From assembly GCA_029747015.1 (NCBI GenBank), contig JAKOGI010001350.1:38501-102500 (forward strand): DNA of 64,000 nucleotides. Direction: 5' to 3'. This document shows positions 12,241 to 24,817 of this stretch, in pieces. The stretch is from Carnegiea gigantea. Its lineage: Eukaryota; Streptophyta; Magnoliopsida; Caryophyllales; Cactaceae. The notes under the pieces were generated by a model. That model was not told the origin of the DNA. It searched no databases and saw only the letters and a list, made by a program, of their open reading frames with translations. The translations under genes and the position numbers were made by a program. Position 1 is the first letter of the stretch, and every line of letters starts with the position of its first letter.

Positions 12241-13596
12241 TAGTACCTCTATTTGGGCTTAAATAAGTGCTTTACGCATCCAAATAAAACCAATAATTAG
12301 GGAAGAAATCCAAATATGTGCTAAGTTTTTCTTTCAGGAGTTCATGGCCTAATAAGCCAAGAACTACCCAACCAGGCGAAGGAGCAGAAGGAGAAAAGCC
12401 AAAAAAAGAGCAAAAATGAGACTTAATAAAAGGGAGTCATGAGCCGAGTGGTGTTTACCTTTTGCCCAGTTTTAGCCTAGCACTAGAAGTCAATACACTT
12501 TGCACGAAGCATCGAGGTGTATAAATCATGTCATTGTGTTGTGTGGGGACTAGCGACGGCAGGCCGTCACCTTGGCGACAACCGTCGCCAACCCCCAGAT
12601 TTCCTTTTTTTTTTTCCTTCTTTCTTTCCTCTTTCTTCATTTTTCCTTCAACCTCGCTCACTCTACGTGACTTTCTCTCTGTTGCTTTGACTCCAAGCTC
12701 TACCACCACCCTCAAATCCACCATTCACCCACTTAAATTTCCACCATTTTCCATAATTCTCTTCACTCTTTTAACCTTTTCTCACTCACTCTTCCATTAA
12801 AACACGCTCTTTTTTCACAAATCACTCAATGCTTCACCACCCAAACCCAAGCTCCCAATTTCACATTCTTAAAATCTGGTCAATTGGGGTATTTTCTGGC
12901 CATTTTCTTATCGGAATTTGCTTCCCCTCCCTCCAAGCTTCCATTTGGCTACCTCTTTGCACCATCCTTTCACCACGTTCTCTCTCTTCAAATTTTACCT
13001 CCATTGAAGAGCCCTTAAGCTTGAGGAGAGAGAAAGCTTCACCTTTGAAGCCTAATTGATACATTTTGGTCTCTCTTGCTAGTGGGTATCCCTATTTCCT
13101 ATTTGGATTACTTAGTTTTGGAGTGTCAAAGTGCTATAACTACTTGGGTTTTTGAGGGAATTTTTGGCTCATTTCAACCATAGGAAGGAAGACTACAACA
13201 TCCAGGCCTTCATCCTTGGCGACCTCAAAGCATGTTGAGACGGTCGCCTCACCCTCAACTACTATTGTGCCTCCAATCCGGGCAAGTAGCTTGAGGTAGT
13301 CATCGTACTACCCTTCATGTCATTAACAAATATGAACTCTAATTAATTAATCAAGTGCACATTAATTGTTATGATTTCATTGATTGTAGGTGAATCACTG
13401 AGCCTAAATATATTAATTTTGGCTTATTAGGGAGTCTTGGTTTGTTAGATAGCTTGAATGAAGGCTTGAGGTTGCAAGTCGGGTTGATTATATAAAAATG
13501 GATAAACTTGTGTATGAGAGATTGTGTTGGGAGGTTATGAGCTCTATCAAAGTTAATTGGAGCACCCTATACCAAAACTAACCTGTCCACATCTAA
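12241..13596 (+). other. Uncertain Athila-like non-coding region with pyrimidine-rich leader
   Basis: A GTCGCC-rich patch at 12,550-12,596 resembles patches in the LTRs at 8.8 and 16.9 kb. A strongly pyrimidine-rich stretch follows (12,600-13,000), like a retroelement leader. It could be a truncated LTR plus leader of the next element. No TG/CA ends or primer site could be placed with confidence. Confidence 0.35.
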
Positions 13597-14640
13597 TTTC
13601 GGCTTTTCAGTGGGGCATTTGAGGCTGACCTAGCAGAGGTTGACCGCTGCTTAAAGCTCCTATATGGTGGTGTTCGGTCCCCCATCGACGAAAATTTTAA
13701 TGAAAGTGAGTTTTGGGTTGAAATCACTTGTGATAAGCATACTACGGTGAAGGACAATTCGGGGCGTTACGTAGCCTATAGTGCTAGGGGCTCTAAAGCC
13801 ACTTCTATTTACAAACCTACCCTTCGATATCTTCACCGACTCATGGCTAACACTATCTTCACAAGGCACGAGAGGCAAAATAAAGCCAGATTGAGTGAAG
13901 TTTTGCTCTTGTGGTGTATGCTCAATGATGAAAGCTTTGATATGTGGGCTTTCATCCTCCATCAGCTAGTCTCTCAGGCCTCTGCTCCTAAATTCTCTAT
14001 TGCTTGTGGCAGCATTATTTTGGCTATTACGTATGCTTGAGGCTTAAAGCCTCAAATCAAGCTGTTAACTTCGTCGTTGCAAGGGGGTTGGCTAGGTTTA
14101 GCCACTTGTATTCATATGGAGATATCCAAAATTGAGGGTGGTTGTCAACCACCATAGTAGACTTCTTTTTCCCCTCCAAAACCCCACTAAAACCACTTAT
14201 TGTGACCCTTCCAATTGGGTGTATGATGATAATATTGATATGGAGATAGTTGAGCTTGCACCTTTACCCAAAGGAGGGAACGCCGGTGGAGGCGACAGAG
14301 GTGCTAGGATTTTAGGGGCCACTCCACCCGATGAGATGCTTGACCCCCAATGACTAGGAGCTGTAATGCTGGGGCCTCTTCGGGCTTTAATTAAGCCCAT
14401 TTCTACCAGTACATGGATGATCACTTCTCTCGCCTCAACTTGAGGCTCGATGCGATTGATGAGCATCAACAGTAACACGCTCAAGATCAACAAAAGTTAC
14501 TCTACTGGCAAATGGAGTTTGATCGCCGGTTGTAAAACTTAGAGCACTATGTCTACTACGTATATGAGCACCACAGTTGGTCTTACCCTCCACCCGGTTG
14601 GAGGCTTAGCGACCCCTTGGCCCTTATTGATGCTTTATAA
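13597..14640 (+). pseudogene. Athila-type ORF1/gag-like remnant
   Basis: A frame open from 13,597 to 14,040 carries the pattern known from Athila ORF1 and 'putative plant transposon protein' regions: PTLRYLHRLMANTIFTRHE followed by EVLLLWCMLNDESFDMWAF. It stops at 14,038-14,040. Further C-terminal pieces appear in other frames (DMEIVELAPLPKGGN near 14,240; MDDHFSRLNLRLDAIDEHQQ near 14,415; then a proline/tyrosine-rich end). Stops and frameshifts make it non-functional. It sits between an unclear 5' region and the LTR at 16.6 kb, which is probably its 3' LTR. Confidence 0.62.
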
Positions 14641-16590
14641 GTTTCTCCCTCCCCTTCCCTTTGCTCTCTTTGGATGATTATACATTGGGTACAATGCATA
14701 TCTTAAGCATGGAGGGTGAGCTAGCAAGCTCATGTGTTAGGGGGATCATGTGGTGCGAGACTTTTTGGTTTTGGAAGGGGTTTTCTTGTTGTCATTAGGG
14801 GCATTTCTGGGGAATTATGATGATTGTAGAGTTGGTTGGTTTGTTTGGTTGTATGATTGGTGATTGCCTACATTGAGAGATGTTCATGCTTGTACATAAA
14901 CTAGGATAGGTAACCCATTTAGTTGCATTTTAGGAATCACTGCACACTTAAGACTTGCATAAGTAGAGAATGTATCTTAGAGCATATAGATTCTACTACT
15001 GCATTGTGTATATTTGTTTTCTCTTCTAATCTTGAGAAGTAATGTCAAGAAGGACATGATTGGGCTTACAAAGTATATTTCTTACCCTACTCTTCATTTC
15101 CTTCTTATCGATCTCGCTCTTTGAGAAAAAAGTCAAAAAACTTAAAACCTTTGTAAAAAAACCTTCTATGATGTGAATACATGGTGTAAAAGTTAACTGA
15201 TTAGCTTGGTTGCACACTTGGGTTATGGCATTTGCTTTGGTTGCTGGAGCATGGTAGTGTAAGCTCCTTTTGGTGATCGCTTTTCCTTGTGTGCATGTTT
15301 TTGCTTTTGAGGTTATTTTATCTTGACTTGGAGGGGCTTAGCTAGGGGTTGACTCGTTGGATAAATAGATATTACTAGGGTGACTTGACCCGTGAGTTTT
15401 GAGCCTTTGTGGGACCACTCATTTTTAGTGGCTCATTCTCTTCTTCTTGCATGGCTCACCCTTGATTATAATGCTAAAACTTGGCTTAGTCCTCTCTAAA
15501 ACCACATTAGGCAATATGCACCATTTGATATGATTGAGGCATTCCTTAAAAAGCCACCTGAATGATGTTGAGACCCACATTGAGCGTTGCTCGCCTTTGT
15601 TGTTTCCACACTCATTTCACTCTTGGTCTATTTACATTTCCTACCGTCATGCCATAGAGGTTAGTGGAGCAACACTTTTCATGATTATGGGGTTAGCTTT
15701 TTGAGTTAGTACATCTTTGGGTGTATGTTGTGGCTATTTGTGTTTGAAAAGGGAAAGAAGGGAAGCCGGAATATCCTTAAATAAGTGCTTAGCATCAAAT
15801 TCTTTGTTTAAGCTTGCTTGAAAAAAAAGAAAAAAATTAAAATGAGAAAACTTTTGAAATAAAAGTGAGATAAAAGAAAAGCAAGCTTTTTAGCATGCAA
15901 AAAGAAAAAGATAGCTTGTGCAAATCAGATGCTTAGTATAATGATTTTAACTCTAAACTGAATCGACTCCGTCCTTAAGTGTTCAAAGTGGGTTGAGGTT
16001 GTGAAGTACCGTTTCACTTCTGTTTCTTTATTGTGGAAAGTGTTCTTGCTCCTTCTCCCTAAGCCTCTTTAGCTCCACTTATCCCAAAAGATCTTTCTTT
16101 TTCTCACACTTGCCAAAGAACCTTGTTACAGCTCTTCCAAACCCCTCTTGATCAAATAAAGTGCATGCGTTTTTGCCCTGAGTAGTGAAGGATGGGGGCC
16201 CCTCTAAGCCTATTGTTTTTCTTCATGATTGGCTGAGTAATGAGAGCATGCACAAACGTATTTAAACACTTAGAGAGGAGAGTTCCAGTTGACCTTAAAG
16301 TGACGCTCTCTCGAGTCTCTTTTACCCGCCATTAGCAAGCCACCTCTTTTATGGCTTTGAGGACCTTAGTTAGTCTCGGCATGTGCTTTTAGGAGATGCG
16401 ATCCCTAGAGAGTTTTATGTCTATCTTGCTCCCTCACATCATCTTTGTTGCTTCCTGATTGTGTGACTTTGCTTGTTGGTTAGCTTTCATCGCCTTGCCT
16501 AAGAAGGGTGCTTGAGGGATTGGTTTTCCCATTCATGTAGCGTCAAGCTAAGCTTACTTGAGAACAAGTAAGAGCTAAGCATGAGAGAGT
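14641..16590 (+). other. Non-coding interior of Athila-like copy B
   Basis: No polymerase domain is present. The motif ACATTGGGTACAATG at 14,682-14,696 corresponds to the 'ACATTGAGGACAATGT' block found after the coding part of Athila-type elements. Pyrimidine-rich and A-rich tracts (15,810-15,920) precede the LTR. Confidence 0.45.
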
Positions 16591-17950
16591 TGATAAACCC
16601 CAAATTTTGATTAATCCCATATCCCCTTTTTTGGTTCATTTTCCATAATTCTCCTTTGACTTAGAGGGAGACCAAGTTTTGTCTCATCTATAGTCGTTGC
16701 CTTGTTTTAATCCCTTTTTGACTTTTTGTAGGTGTTTTTCGAGTTATTCAAGGAAGACGAGCAACTAATACACAAGAAAAACGCAATGCAAGAGTAAAAA
16801 GACAGTCATGCAAAGGGCTAAGGGGAGCAAGAAGGTAAGAAAAAGTGAGGATTCAAGAGCGCAAGATAGGCGAAGGTCATTGTACAGACAATAGCTTGTA
16901 GTTGCCAACCTACAGGAGCAACCCCAGTTCCAGGGGGTGGTGACAGCTGGCCGTCGCGTCATGATAAGCCATCGCCAGGATGAGCCTCGTCGCGTTTTCC
17001 AGATTTTTATGCCTATAAATGCCCTGTTTTACCCAACTTTAGAATTATACTTAATTCCTCTTGTAAAAAACACTTAAAACACTTTCTAAGTTTGATTTAG
17101 GGTTAAGGCAAGCTTAGGATCCTTAGCTTATTAGTGATTGAAGATTGTGAAGATTTTCATTATCCATTCCCTTAGTCTATGTTTGTTCTTCTTTCTCTCT
17201 CTTTTCCTCTTTACTTGGTTTTGCTTAGGTTCACTTATCTTGTTTGATCATACTTGTTTTGATTGTTAGATTGTTACAATGTTGATTACTGAGTAGTTTT
17301 CCTCAACTTGGGTTGGGGATTACGATATAGGATGGCATAATAAGTTTGGTGTGATCTTTTCTTGCTTTAATTTTCAAGTTATTTAGGGGTCTCATCTTCT
17401 ACCCACCACGTGTTCAGCGAAATGCCCGAAAGGGTATTTCATCTAATACTTGGGGTGAATAACCACACCAAGAGATGGGTATTGACCCTATATGGATAGA
17501 AGAAGAGAGAACAAGCCTTGGGTATGAAAATAACCCAAGGCCTTGTTAGGTAGAAGTTAGTCATCTTTAACCTTAACCTTTAAGCGCACATGAAAATAGG
17601 TGGGCATGTGGATAAAGGTTACCGTTACTCTCCGAAAGGAGGTTTGAGCGGTCCTAAATGAGCCAATCACCCCCTTACGATCACTCGTAGCTTAAACCAT
17701 ATTTGGGAACCCATGCTTAGCATGAATAAGTAGCCACTAGTGACTAATCCCTCGACCCAAGTCCTTCTCCCATTGAATTTTACACCACTATTTTGGCTAC
17801 TCTTTGCTTCCTTCTCCCTTGAACTTACTCTTCACGTCTTTAGATTGGACCTAATCATTAAGTTAGGTATCCTAAAGTCTTGTTCTCAGTGGACGACTTC
17901 CTAAGTACACGATGATAAAATCGTTCACTCACAGTATAAATTTAAAGCTT
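16591..17950 (+). mobile_element. LTR (probably 3') of Athila-like copy B
   Basis: It starts TGATAAACCCCAAATTTTG and ends near a CTCAGTGGACGACTTCC block that parallels the end of the LTR at 9.9 kb. No primer-binding site follows, which fits a 3' LTR or a solo LTR. It is too different from the 8.55-9.96 kb LTR to be its pair. The right boundary is set where telomere-like satellite sequence begins and is approximate. Confidence 0.5.
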
Positions 17951-19128
17951 ATTTCCAAACGAACAGATAACATTTTATGGTTATGGTGTAGGAACTCAAG
18001 CATCAACATTTAAAGTCTAGGATTCAATATTTATAGTTTAGGATTTAAGAGTATAGGGTTAGAGTTTAGAGTTTTAACCCTTGGATTCAATTGTCAAGGA
18101 TCAAGGTATGACAAACCCTAATTCATAGAAGTTGAACTGTCGGACCCTAAACCCTAGTCGTTGATACTTAAGTCTTAAGGTTCAACCTTAAATAAACACT
18201 CTTTTTTACTATATATATTAAATAAACCTAAACAGTAAACCTTAATTGCTTAAAATCTAGGGTTTTGGGTTTTTTACTGTAGGATTCTAGTATCTCATGA
18301 GTGACTTTTAAGGGATATCTTAATACATATCAATTTTGGGTTCAAAGCTTTGTACTTTAGGTTTTAGGAAGTAGTGTTTCAAGTTTAGGGTTTGGCTTTT
18401 AGGATTTAAGAGTTTAGGGTTTAGGGTTTAAAATTTTAGGATTTTAAGGTTTAACGTATACTGTAATCCTTGATATTTGAAGAGTTGAATAAAGAACTCT
18501 AAACCCCAAACCCTAAATTGATTATACTATGGTTATCCTTAGGCTCTTCACAGGCTAACCCGAGTAGCCATATAAACATCTTTGGGTTAAGATGCATGAA
18601 TTGTTATATATAGTATGAGCCAAGTTAAACCCTATACTACTAACCCTAAACACCAAACATTAAATCGTAAACACTAAACTGTTTAAGGCCTTTGGTTAAT
18701 ACTTCAAACTTTAAGCCCTAAACATTGAATGCTCATCTTTAAAATCTAAACCTTGAAAAGTTCAACCCTAAGCCATTAAAATATATTGAGATATCCATTA
18801 AAAGTCACTTACTTAGTGATACTAGCTAGAATCCAATGGTCGAAAAACCTAAACCTTAGACTTTAGGATTTGGATTTAGGGCTTAGAGCTTAGGTGTTTA
18901 AGAGTTTAGGGCATAAGTTACAGTGCAACCCTTCACATTTGAAGAATTGAACAAAGAACCCTAAACTCTAAACCCTAACCTCATTACACTATGATTATCC
19001 CAAATATCCTTGCATGTTATCCTATGTAACTGTATGTACATTTCTACATTGATACATATGAATCGTTATATAGGTTATGAGGAAGGTTAATCAAGACTAT
19101 AACTATTAACATACTTGCACTAAAATTA
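17951..19128 (+). repeat. Telomere-like satellite, left block
   Basis: Degenerate CCCTAAA/TTTAGGG words alternate with a conserved non-telomeric body. Two successive bodies are visible: the landmark GAATTGTTATATATAG at about 18,598 recurs as GAATCGTTATATAGG at about 19,058, a spacing of 460 bp. The block stops where the Athila-like element at 19,129 begins and resumes at 37,398. Confidence 0.75.
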
Positions 19129-19534
19129 TGATACTTTAACCATACTTTTACACCTAATCTAGATCTTAATTATTTTTAGATTTTTACTTACATTTATTTT
19201 ATTTTGTAGGCCATGTATTATATCGAAAAATGGAGGAAACAAATGAAGAAAAATGCTGGGAAAAGATTTAGCCTTAAGTATCTCAAGTCTAGCAACCCAA
19301 TCCCTTTTATGACCTAGCAAGAAGAGAAAAAAAGGCAAAAAGGAAAATAAAAAATGCACCACTTGCTTTTCATGTGCTCCCCCTCTTAATCCTTTTCTTC
19401 CCCCCCCCCCAATAGTTCCTTCACTTTGAACCCCCAACAGAAGCAGTTCACGTAACACTAGCCACCATCTTTAGCATTTTCAACTCCATCCCAAACACCC
19501 ATCATTTGAACTAAAAATTCATGTGCCTCCATCA

Positions 19535-19539
19535 CTTGA
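19535..19539. repeat. Target-site duplication CTTGA, left copy
   Basis: CTTGA immediately precedes the LARD element; the identical partner is at 31,110-31,114. A 5-bp duplication is what an LTR-element integrase makes. Confidence 0.9.
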
Positions 19540-22500
19540 TCTAACACCCCCAGCCCCTAGGCTATAAGCGTTACGCTTTCCTAACTTCTTACTTAGTTCA
19601 TGGGACGAAACGGACAGAGTTTCCCCTGAAAACTGATCGTTTCCAGGCTAAACGCCTTATAATACAATCCTGTAAATTAACGGAAGCGTAAATATATAAA
19701 ACATAACTCAACGGCCACACGCCGGAGTTCATAACTCGACGAGCCACCCGCTCGGAGTACACCAACCAGAATAGTTAATTAAAGCAGAAAAAGTAAAAGA
19801 TACAACTCAACGGTTCACACAACCGGAGTATTGGGGTTTACATCCCAAGGCATAGCTAAATTAAACCAAAGGGACATCTAATTTAACTTGATGGTTGGCT
19901 CAGACGGCCATACAGAGCGACCTTTATACCATATGCATTACATGAACTTCAATAATCATTTACAGACCTTCATAAACTAAGAATGCATTAGATGACTTCA
20001 TTAAACACGAAAGTTCCCTTCAAATGGGCACATACGATGCCTTGCAAGCAATAATACATTCCTTCCGCACTTATCTGACTCAACTTCTTCCTGTCATAAG
20101 AAAACCTGGGGAAAAGGGGAAGGAGTAGTGGGATGAGCAACCACACGCTCAGTGAGTGTCCCTCAACCCCCCCTGAAAACCAAAACCATTGCAGGCAATA
20201 CTATCTTTACTAGTCACATATCATGTTTTCATACTTTATTATCATAATAGATGTTCATAAGAATTCTTATGGAAATGTTACTAACCATAAACTTCACTTA
20301 AGCACTTAAACACATTTCCAGGATTCTAAATGATCAAACGTCTTCACTAGCAGGCAATTGAACACTTAGATAAGCGACGAGGCTCAGCATAGAAACTTCC
20401 TTTTATAAGCTAAGCACAGGGATCCTTCTTTTTCATTTCATTCATATAATATACATGTCACACGCATAAACACATATCAAGCATTTAAGTACCTTTAAAA
20501 AAAAATCATATTAAGCTGTATGACACCCTCGCATGCTATTCACATATCAACGTTCATTCTTTTAGGAAGAGACACCTTCATTCATGGAATTTCAACGTGC
20601 TATATCTTTCTTTCTCATCTCATATACTTTAAGTCAGACATGTTTGATATGGATAAGGATGATGCCACATTCAAACATGCTTGAAGATCATTTCATAACT
20701 CATTTATTGAAAGCTTTCTTTCTTTCGTTGAAAACATTTTCTTAGTCTTCAAAGGAAGTTCCATTTCGTTTGGCCGTGTAAAGACCCTTATAAGCTTTTC
20801 ATACATCATTCCATATAGCCTTTTGGGCTCATAAAAAGAACTTCCTTTCCATTTTAATCGTTTAAAAATGACAAAGAGCCAATTACTTTTCTTAACTTAG
20901 TACGAAAGTACTTCTGGCATAAGATCATTACAGGGTGCTGATTGGGTGAGAACTATTCTCGACCCCATAGTGAGACCTAACGCTCACGCTTAAGCTCTTA
21001 CTCCCGGGATGGCTACATATAACATATCGGACCATTACATTAGCCCTCGTCAGGGCCTCTAGGGTTTATCCGGACTTATCCCCTAGGTTAACATTACATC
21101 ATATCATATTGTCCGCAGCACATTATCTTAGCCACTTAAAGCGTATCGGCCATAACGGCTAGTAATTTTGTTGTATCTTTTGGTAAAATCATTTGTCATG
21201 CAACTCACGCCTTTGTAAAACTCTTTAGGATTCCCCCGTTCAAGCAGGTTCACTCCCAAAACTGTATTCGTTTACTTTAAAATATGCCATCATGCTCTAA
21301 TATTTGTGGCTACTATTATTTCAAAACATGAAATCCTTCTTTTGCAATTCTCACCCTTATGCACATAATGCAACTTGAGCAAATAGAAGGGAAAGGGGTT
21401 CACATATATCACATTCAAACACTTCATAATTAATTCATCACATCGAGCCACACATGGCCTCGCAATCCATACGATTGCGGTCATTTCACAACCCAGTCTC
21501 CCTCCTCACTTGCACCGTACCACAAAACCTCGAACGCTCATAATTATTTCCTCAAACCATCCAACTACCAACTCGTTTCATCGATTTATCAACACAACAT
21601 ATTATCATACTAATTTATGAAAAGGTAAGGTTTAAGTACTTACCAGGGTAAGCAGCGCCACTTAGCGGTGCGTTGTAGTAAGCATACGTACGTATATATA
21701 CCATCACGTACACATATAAAATTATAGAACTTTACTTGGGAGTTCATACACGATAAGGTTCTAAGCATTTATAACTTACTTCAGAGTTAGTAGGCCTTTA
21801 TGGGATAGTTAAGCATATAGGTGATCATAGACTGATCAAACATTTATATACATAAACTTCAAACGCGTACGATGCACTTCGAAGTTCATACACAATCATG
21901 GAACGACCAAACATTCATAAACGTTGGTTAGAAGTTATATTTCATGTCTAATTGAGCTATTTCAGCATAATACGATTCTAAGTTTCCGTTTATTATGTCA
22001 CTGTTGCTATTCGAACCCATTTAGGTCACTTAGACATAATGCAGATCTAAACATTCATTATTTGTATGGAAATTACAATTCGAATCTAAATAAACCACTT
22101 AAACATAATATGACTTTAGGCATTCATTTATTACGTAAAAGTTACTACTCAGGTATAAACTAACTAATTACACAAGTATCGATTCCAAGCACACTCATCT
22201 CCTTTCGAAACTATTAATTGAGTATGAATTGTTTAAGTGTACATGTGTCGATTCAAAGCATTCATAATTCATTTAGAAGCTACTGAACGAGCACGCATTA
22301 ACTAAGTGTTCGTATGTCGATTCAAAGCATTCGTAATTCATTTCGAACTAAACTTTTAGGCATGAACTAGCTAAATTCACTTGAATCGATTTTAAACACA
22401 TTAAACTAACTTCGTTTATAATCCTTTTTCATGCATCAACTAATTAACTTGAATCGATGCTAAACATGCTAAATTTACTTCGAATTAATAACTGAGGCAT

Positions 22501-24074
22501 GATTAACTAAATTGGTTCGATTCGAAGCTAAAGGTATTTGATTCATTTCGATGTAAAATCTCAAACATTCAATGGTCACAGGCATTCGAATTAACGCTAA
22601 AGGCATGTAATTCACTTCGAATTATAAATTCAGGCTTCCGATAGCTACATACATTCGAATTAACGCTAAACATGTATAATTCACTTCGAATTATAAACTT
22701 AGGCATTCAATGGTTACATACATTCGAATTAACGCTAAACATGTATAATTCACTTCGAATTATAAACTTAGGCATTCAATGGTTACATACATTCGAATTA
22801 ACGCTAAACATGTATAATTCACTTCGAATTATAAACTTAGGCATTCAATGGTTACATACATTCGAATTAACGCTAAACATGTATAATTCACTTCGAATTA
22901 TAAACTTAGGCATTCAATGGTTACATACATTCGAATTAACGCTAAACATGTATAATTCACTTCGAATTATAAACGTAGGCATTCAATGGTTACATACATT
23001 CAAATTAACGCTAAACATGTATAATTAACTTCGAATTATAAACCTCAAGCAGCACATTCTAAATTAGGCTATGCTAGTCTAACATGCAACATCGATTTCG
23101 CTAAATCGTTTGTGAAATTAGTACTAATTTAGGAGGCAAGGAGCACCCACCTCGATACCACGCTAGAAACATGCGATTTAGCTTGAATTGAGGCCAAAAA
23201 TCGAACACCAACTCCCTGCTCTTCGCGCGTGACTCAACCAGTCCAAACCCACAAACCCTAACTTGCAATTTTTGATAGATTCAGGTACAATTCGGAGGGG
23301 ATAAAGCAAGGGATTCAATTGAGATGGAATTAGGACGAGAATTCAATTTATAGGAGTACAGAGGTTCGAAACTCACCTTGCATGCTCCAAATCTGCTGGG
23401 TGTTTGGCCGGATTTCGGCGCGTTTCCGCCGCCAAGCTGACCACTACGGGGTTGGGTTGCGGTGCTCACTGCGCACAGGGACCGTCGTGGGGCTCGCCGG
23501 CGGCGCGTTGGTGTGAGGAGGGAGGTGGCCGGCGTTTTCATGGTGGCTGGAAGAGGAGGAGAAGAAGCAGAGCAGTGCGAGAGAGAGAAAGAGAGAAGCG
23601 TTTGGGGGAGTCGGGTCTCAGGTACCCGACTTCGACCCCTCCCCTTTTGTTCCTTTTTTTTTTTGGGGGGGTAATAACTCAATCTACTTAAATCGCTAGT
23701 CCAATCCCGAACGTCTTGTTCTAAACTCAAATCGGTAACACAACCCTCCATCAATTATTCGTTCCCAAATACGCCGTAGTCCCATTTAATAAACCTCGAA
23801 ACTCATTCTAAGGTTGAAAACCTAATCGTTTTCAGGAAACGACTAAATAAATCGAATATCGACTAAATTAAACTATCGATATCATTTAAAGGCATAAATG
23901 GCACGAATTGATTTTGAAATCAATAATAGCAATAATAATCTCGTCTTTAATGAAATTATAGTCCTCAAAAGCACATTGATAATAATTCAACTCATACAGT
24001 TACTAAAAATACGAATTAAAACGTAAAAAGGAAATTAGTTAGCTTAACGGAAAACGAAACTGCGGGGTCTTACA
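19540..24074 (-). repeat. LARD 3' LTR (4,535 bp)
   Basis: Nearly identical to 26,573-31,109. Its outer end reads TCTAACACC on the plus strand where the other LTR has TGTAACACC, so the canonical terminal dinucleotide is mutated here. It contains a 69-bp tandem array and a GC-rich patch (23,400-23,640). Open frames in both (for example 23,281-23,754) are not supported as genes. Confidence 0.92.
22602..23030. repeat. 69-bp tandem repeat inside LARD LTR
   Basis: Five full 69-bp units start at 22,672, 22,741, 22,810, 22,879 and 22,948, with a partial unit at 23,017 and a diverged 70-bp unit upstream from 22,602. Because 69 is a multiple of three, the array reads as a 23-residue protein repeat, but this is incidental. 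Weaker related words extend upstream to about 22,200. Confidence 0.93.
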
Positions 24075-24091
24075 CTCTTCCTCCCTTAAAA
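24075..24091 (-). other. LARD polypurine tract
   Basis: On the minus strand the sequence is TTTTAAGGGAGGAAGAG, directly abutting the 3' LTR. This is where plus-strand DNA synthesis would be primed. Confidence 0.82.
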
Positions 24092-24771
24092 GAGTTTCGT
24101 CCCCGAAATTCTAAATCTAAAATCGGTCTTTCCTAGAATGCACGTACATAACGAAGATCTATGCGGTAAGTTTTCAAAAGGTTTCATTTTTCAGACTCTA
24201 CTTCTTTTAAATCGGAAGAAAACGGCTCATGGTATCCAGCCTCCTCCTCGCCAATCTCTTCAGGCGTCTACTCGCTCTATTTTGGCGCCGAGGGCAAATC
24301 GCATTGAAGTGAGACAAATGAGTTGGCGTGGATAACCATATTGAGTTTGTTTTAAAAAAAATGAAACATAGATTTTTGATAATCTAGACTCAGTTTGCAT
24401 GGCAGGCAATAACTGTACGCATATGCACCTACAAGTGAGTATCTAAAGGTGTGGCAACCGGGACGATGAGATCGCAAGGTTATATATGGTAGTCTCATCC
24501 CAAAACATGAATTCAGTCACTTGTGGAATCACGATGATCATCAAGGAAACTTTTACAACACATTGGGAATAATAAGAGAGTCACGTAGCACCACATAGCA
24601 TTACTCGAGCACAATAGTATCACATGGCATCAACATTTCAGCATTCTCAAGTTTACGAATTGGAGATAACATGCAACCTACTAACATACATTCAGCAAGC
24701 AATTTACAAAATGAAAACATACATGATTGACATGATCCCGAGTATTCTACCACACTACTTTCTTAAACATA

Positions 24772-24817
<46 letters not shown>

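Noticed and set aside
8554..17950. The LTR-like blocks at 8.55-9.96 and 16.59-17.95 kb as the two LTRs of one element
   Set aside because: They share only landmark order and short motifs; the sequence difference is far too great for an LTR pair, and the gag-like regions between them belong to two different element types.
22672..23028. 118-residue frame with five identical 23-residue repeats (and its twin at 29,702-30,058)
   Set aside because: The 69-bp tandem repeat is divisible by three, so an open repeat frame arises by chance. It lies antisense to the element inside an LTR.
22602..23030. CRISPR array
   Set aside because: The units are contiguous 69-bp tandem repeats without spacers, in plant DNA.
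23281..23754. 157-residue minus-strand frame in the GC-rich part of the LARD LTR
   Set aside because: It has low-complexity Arg/Pro/Ser composition, no domain, and frame-breaking indels relative to the other LTR copy. It fits a leader or GC-rich regulatory part of the LTR better.
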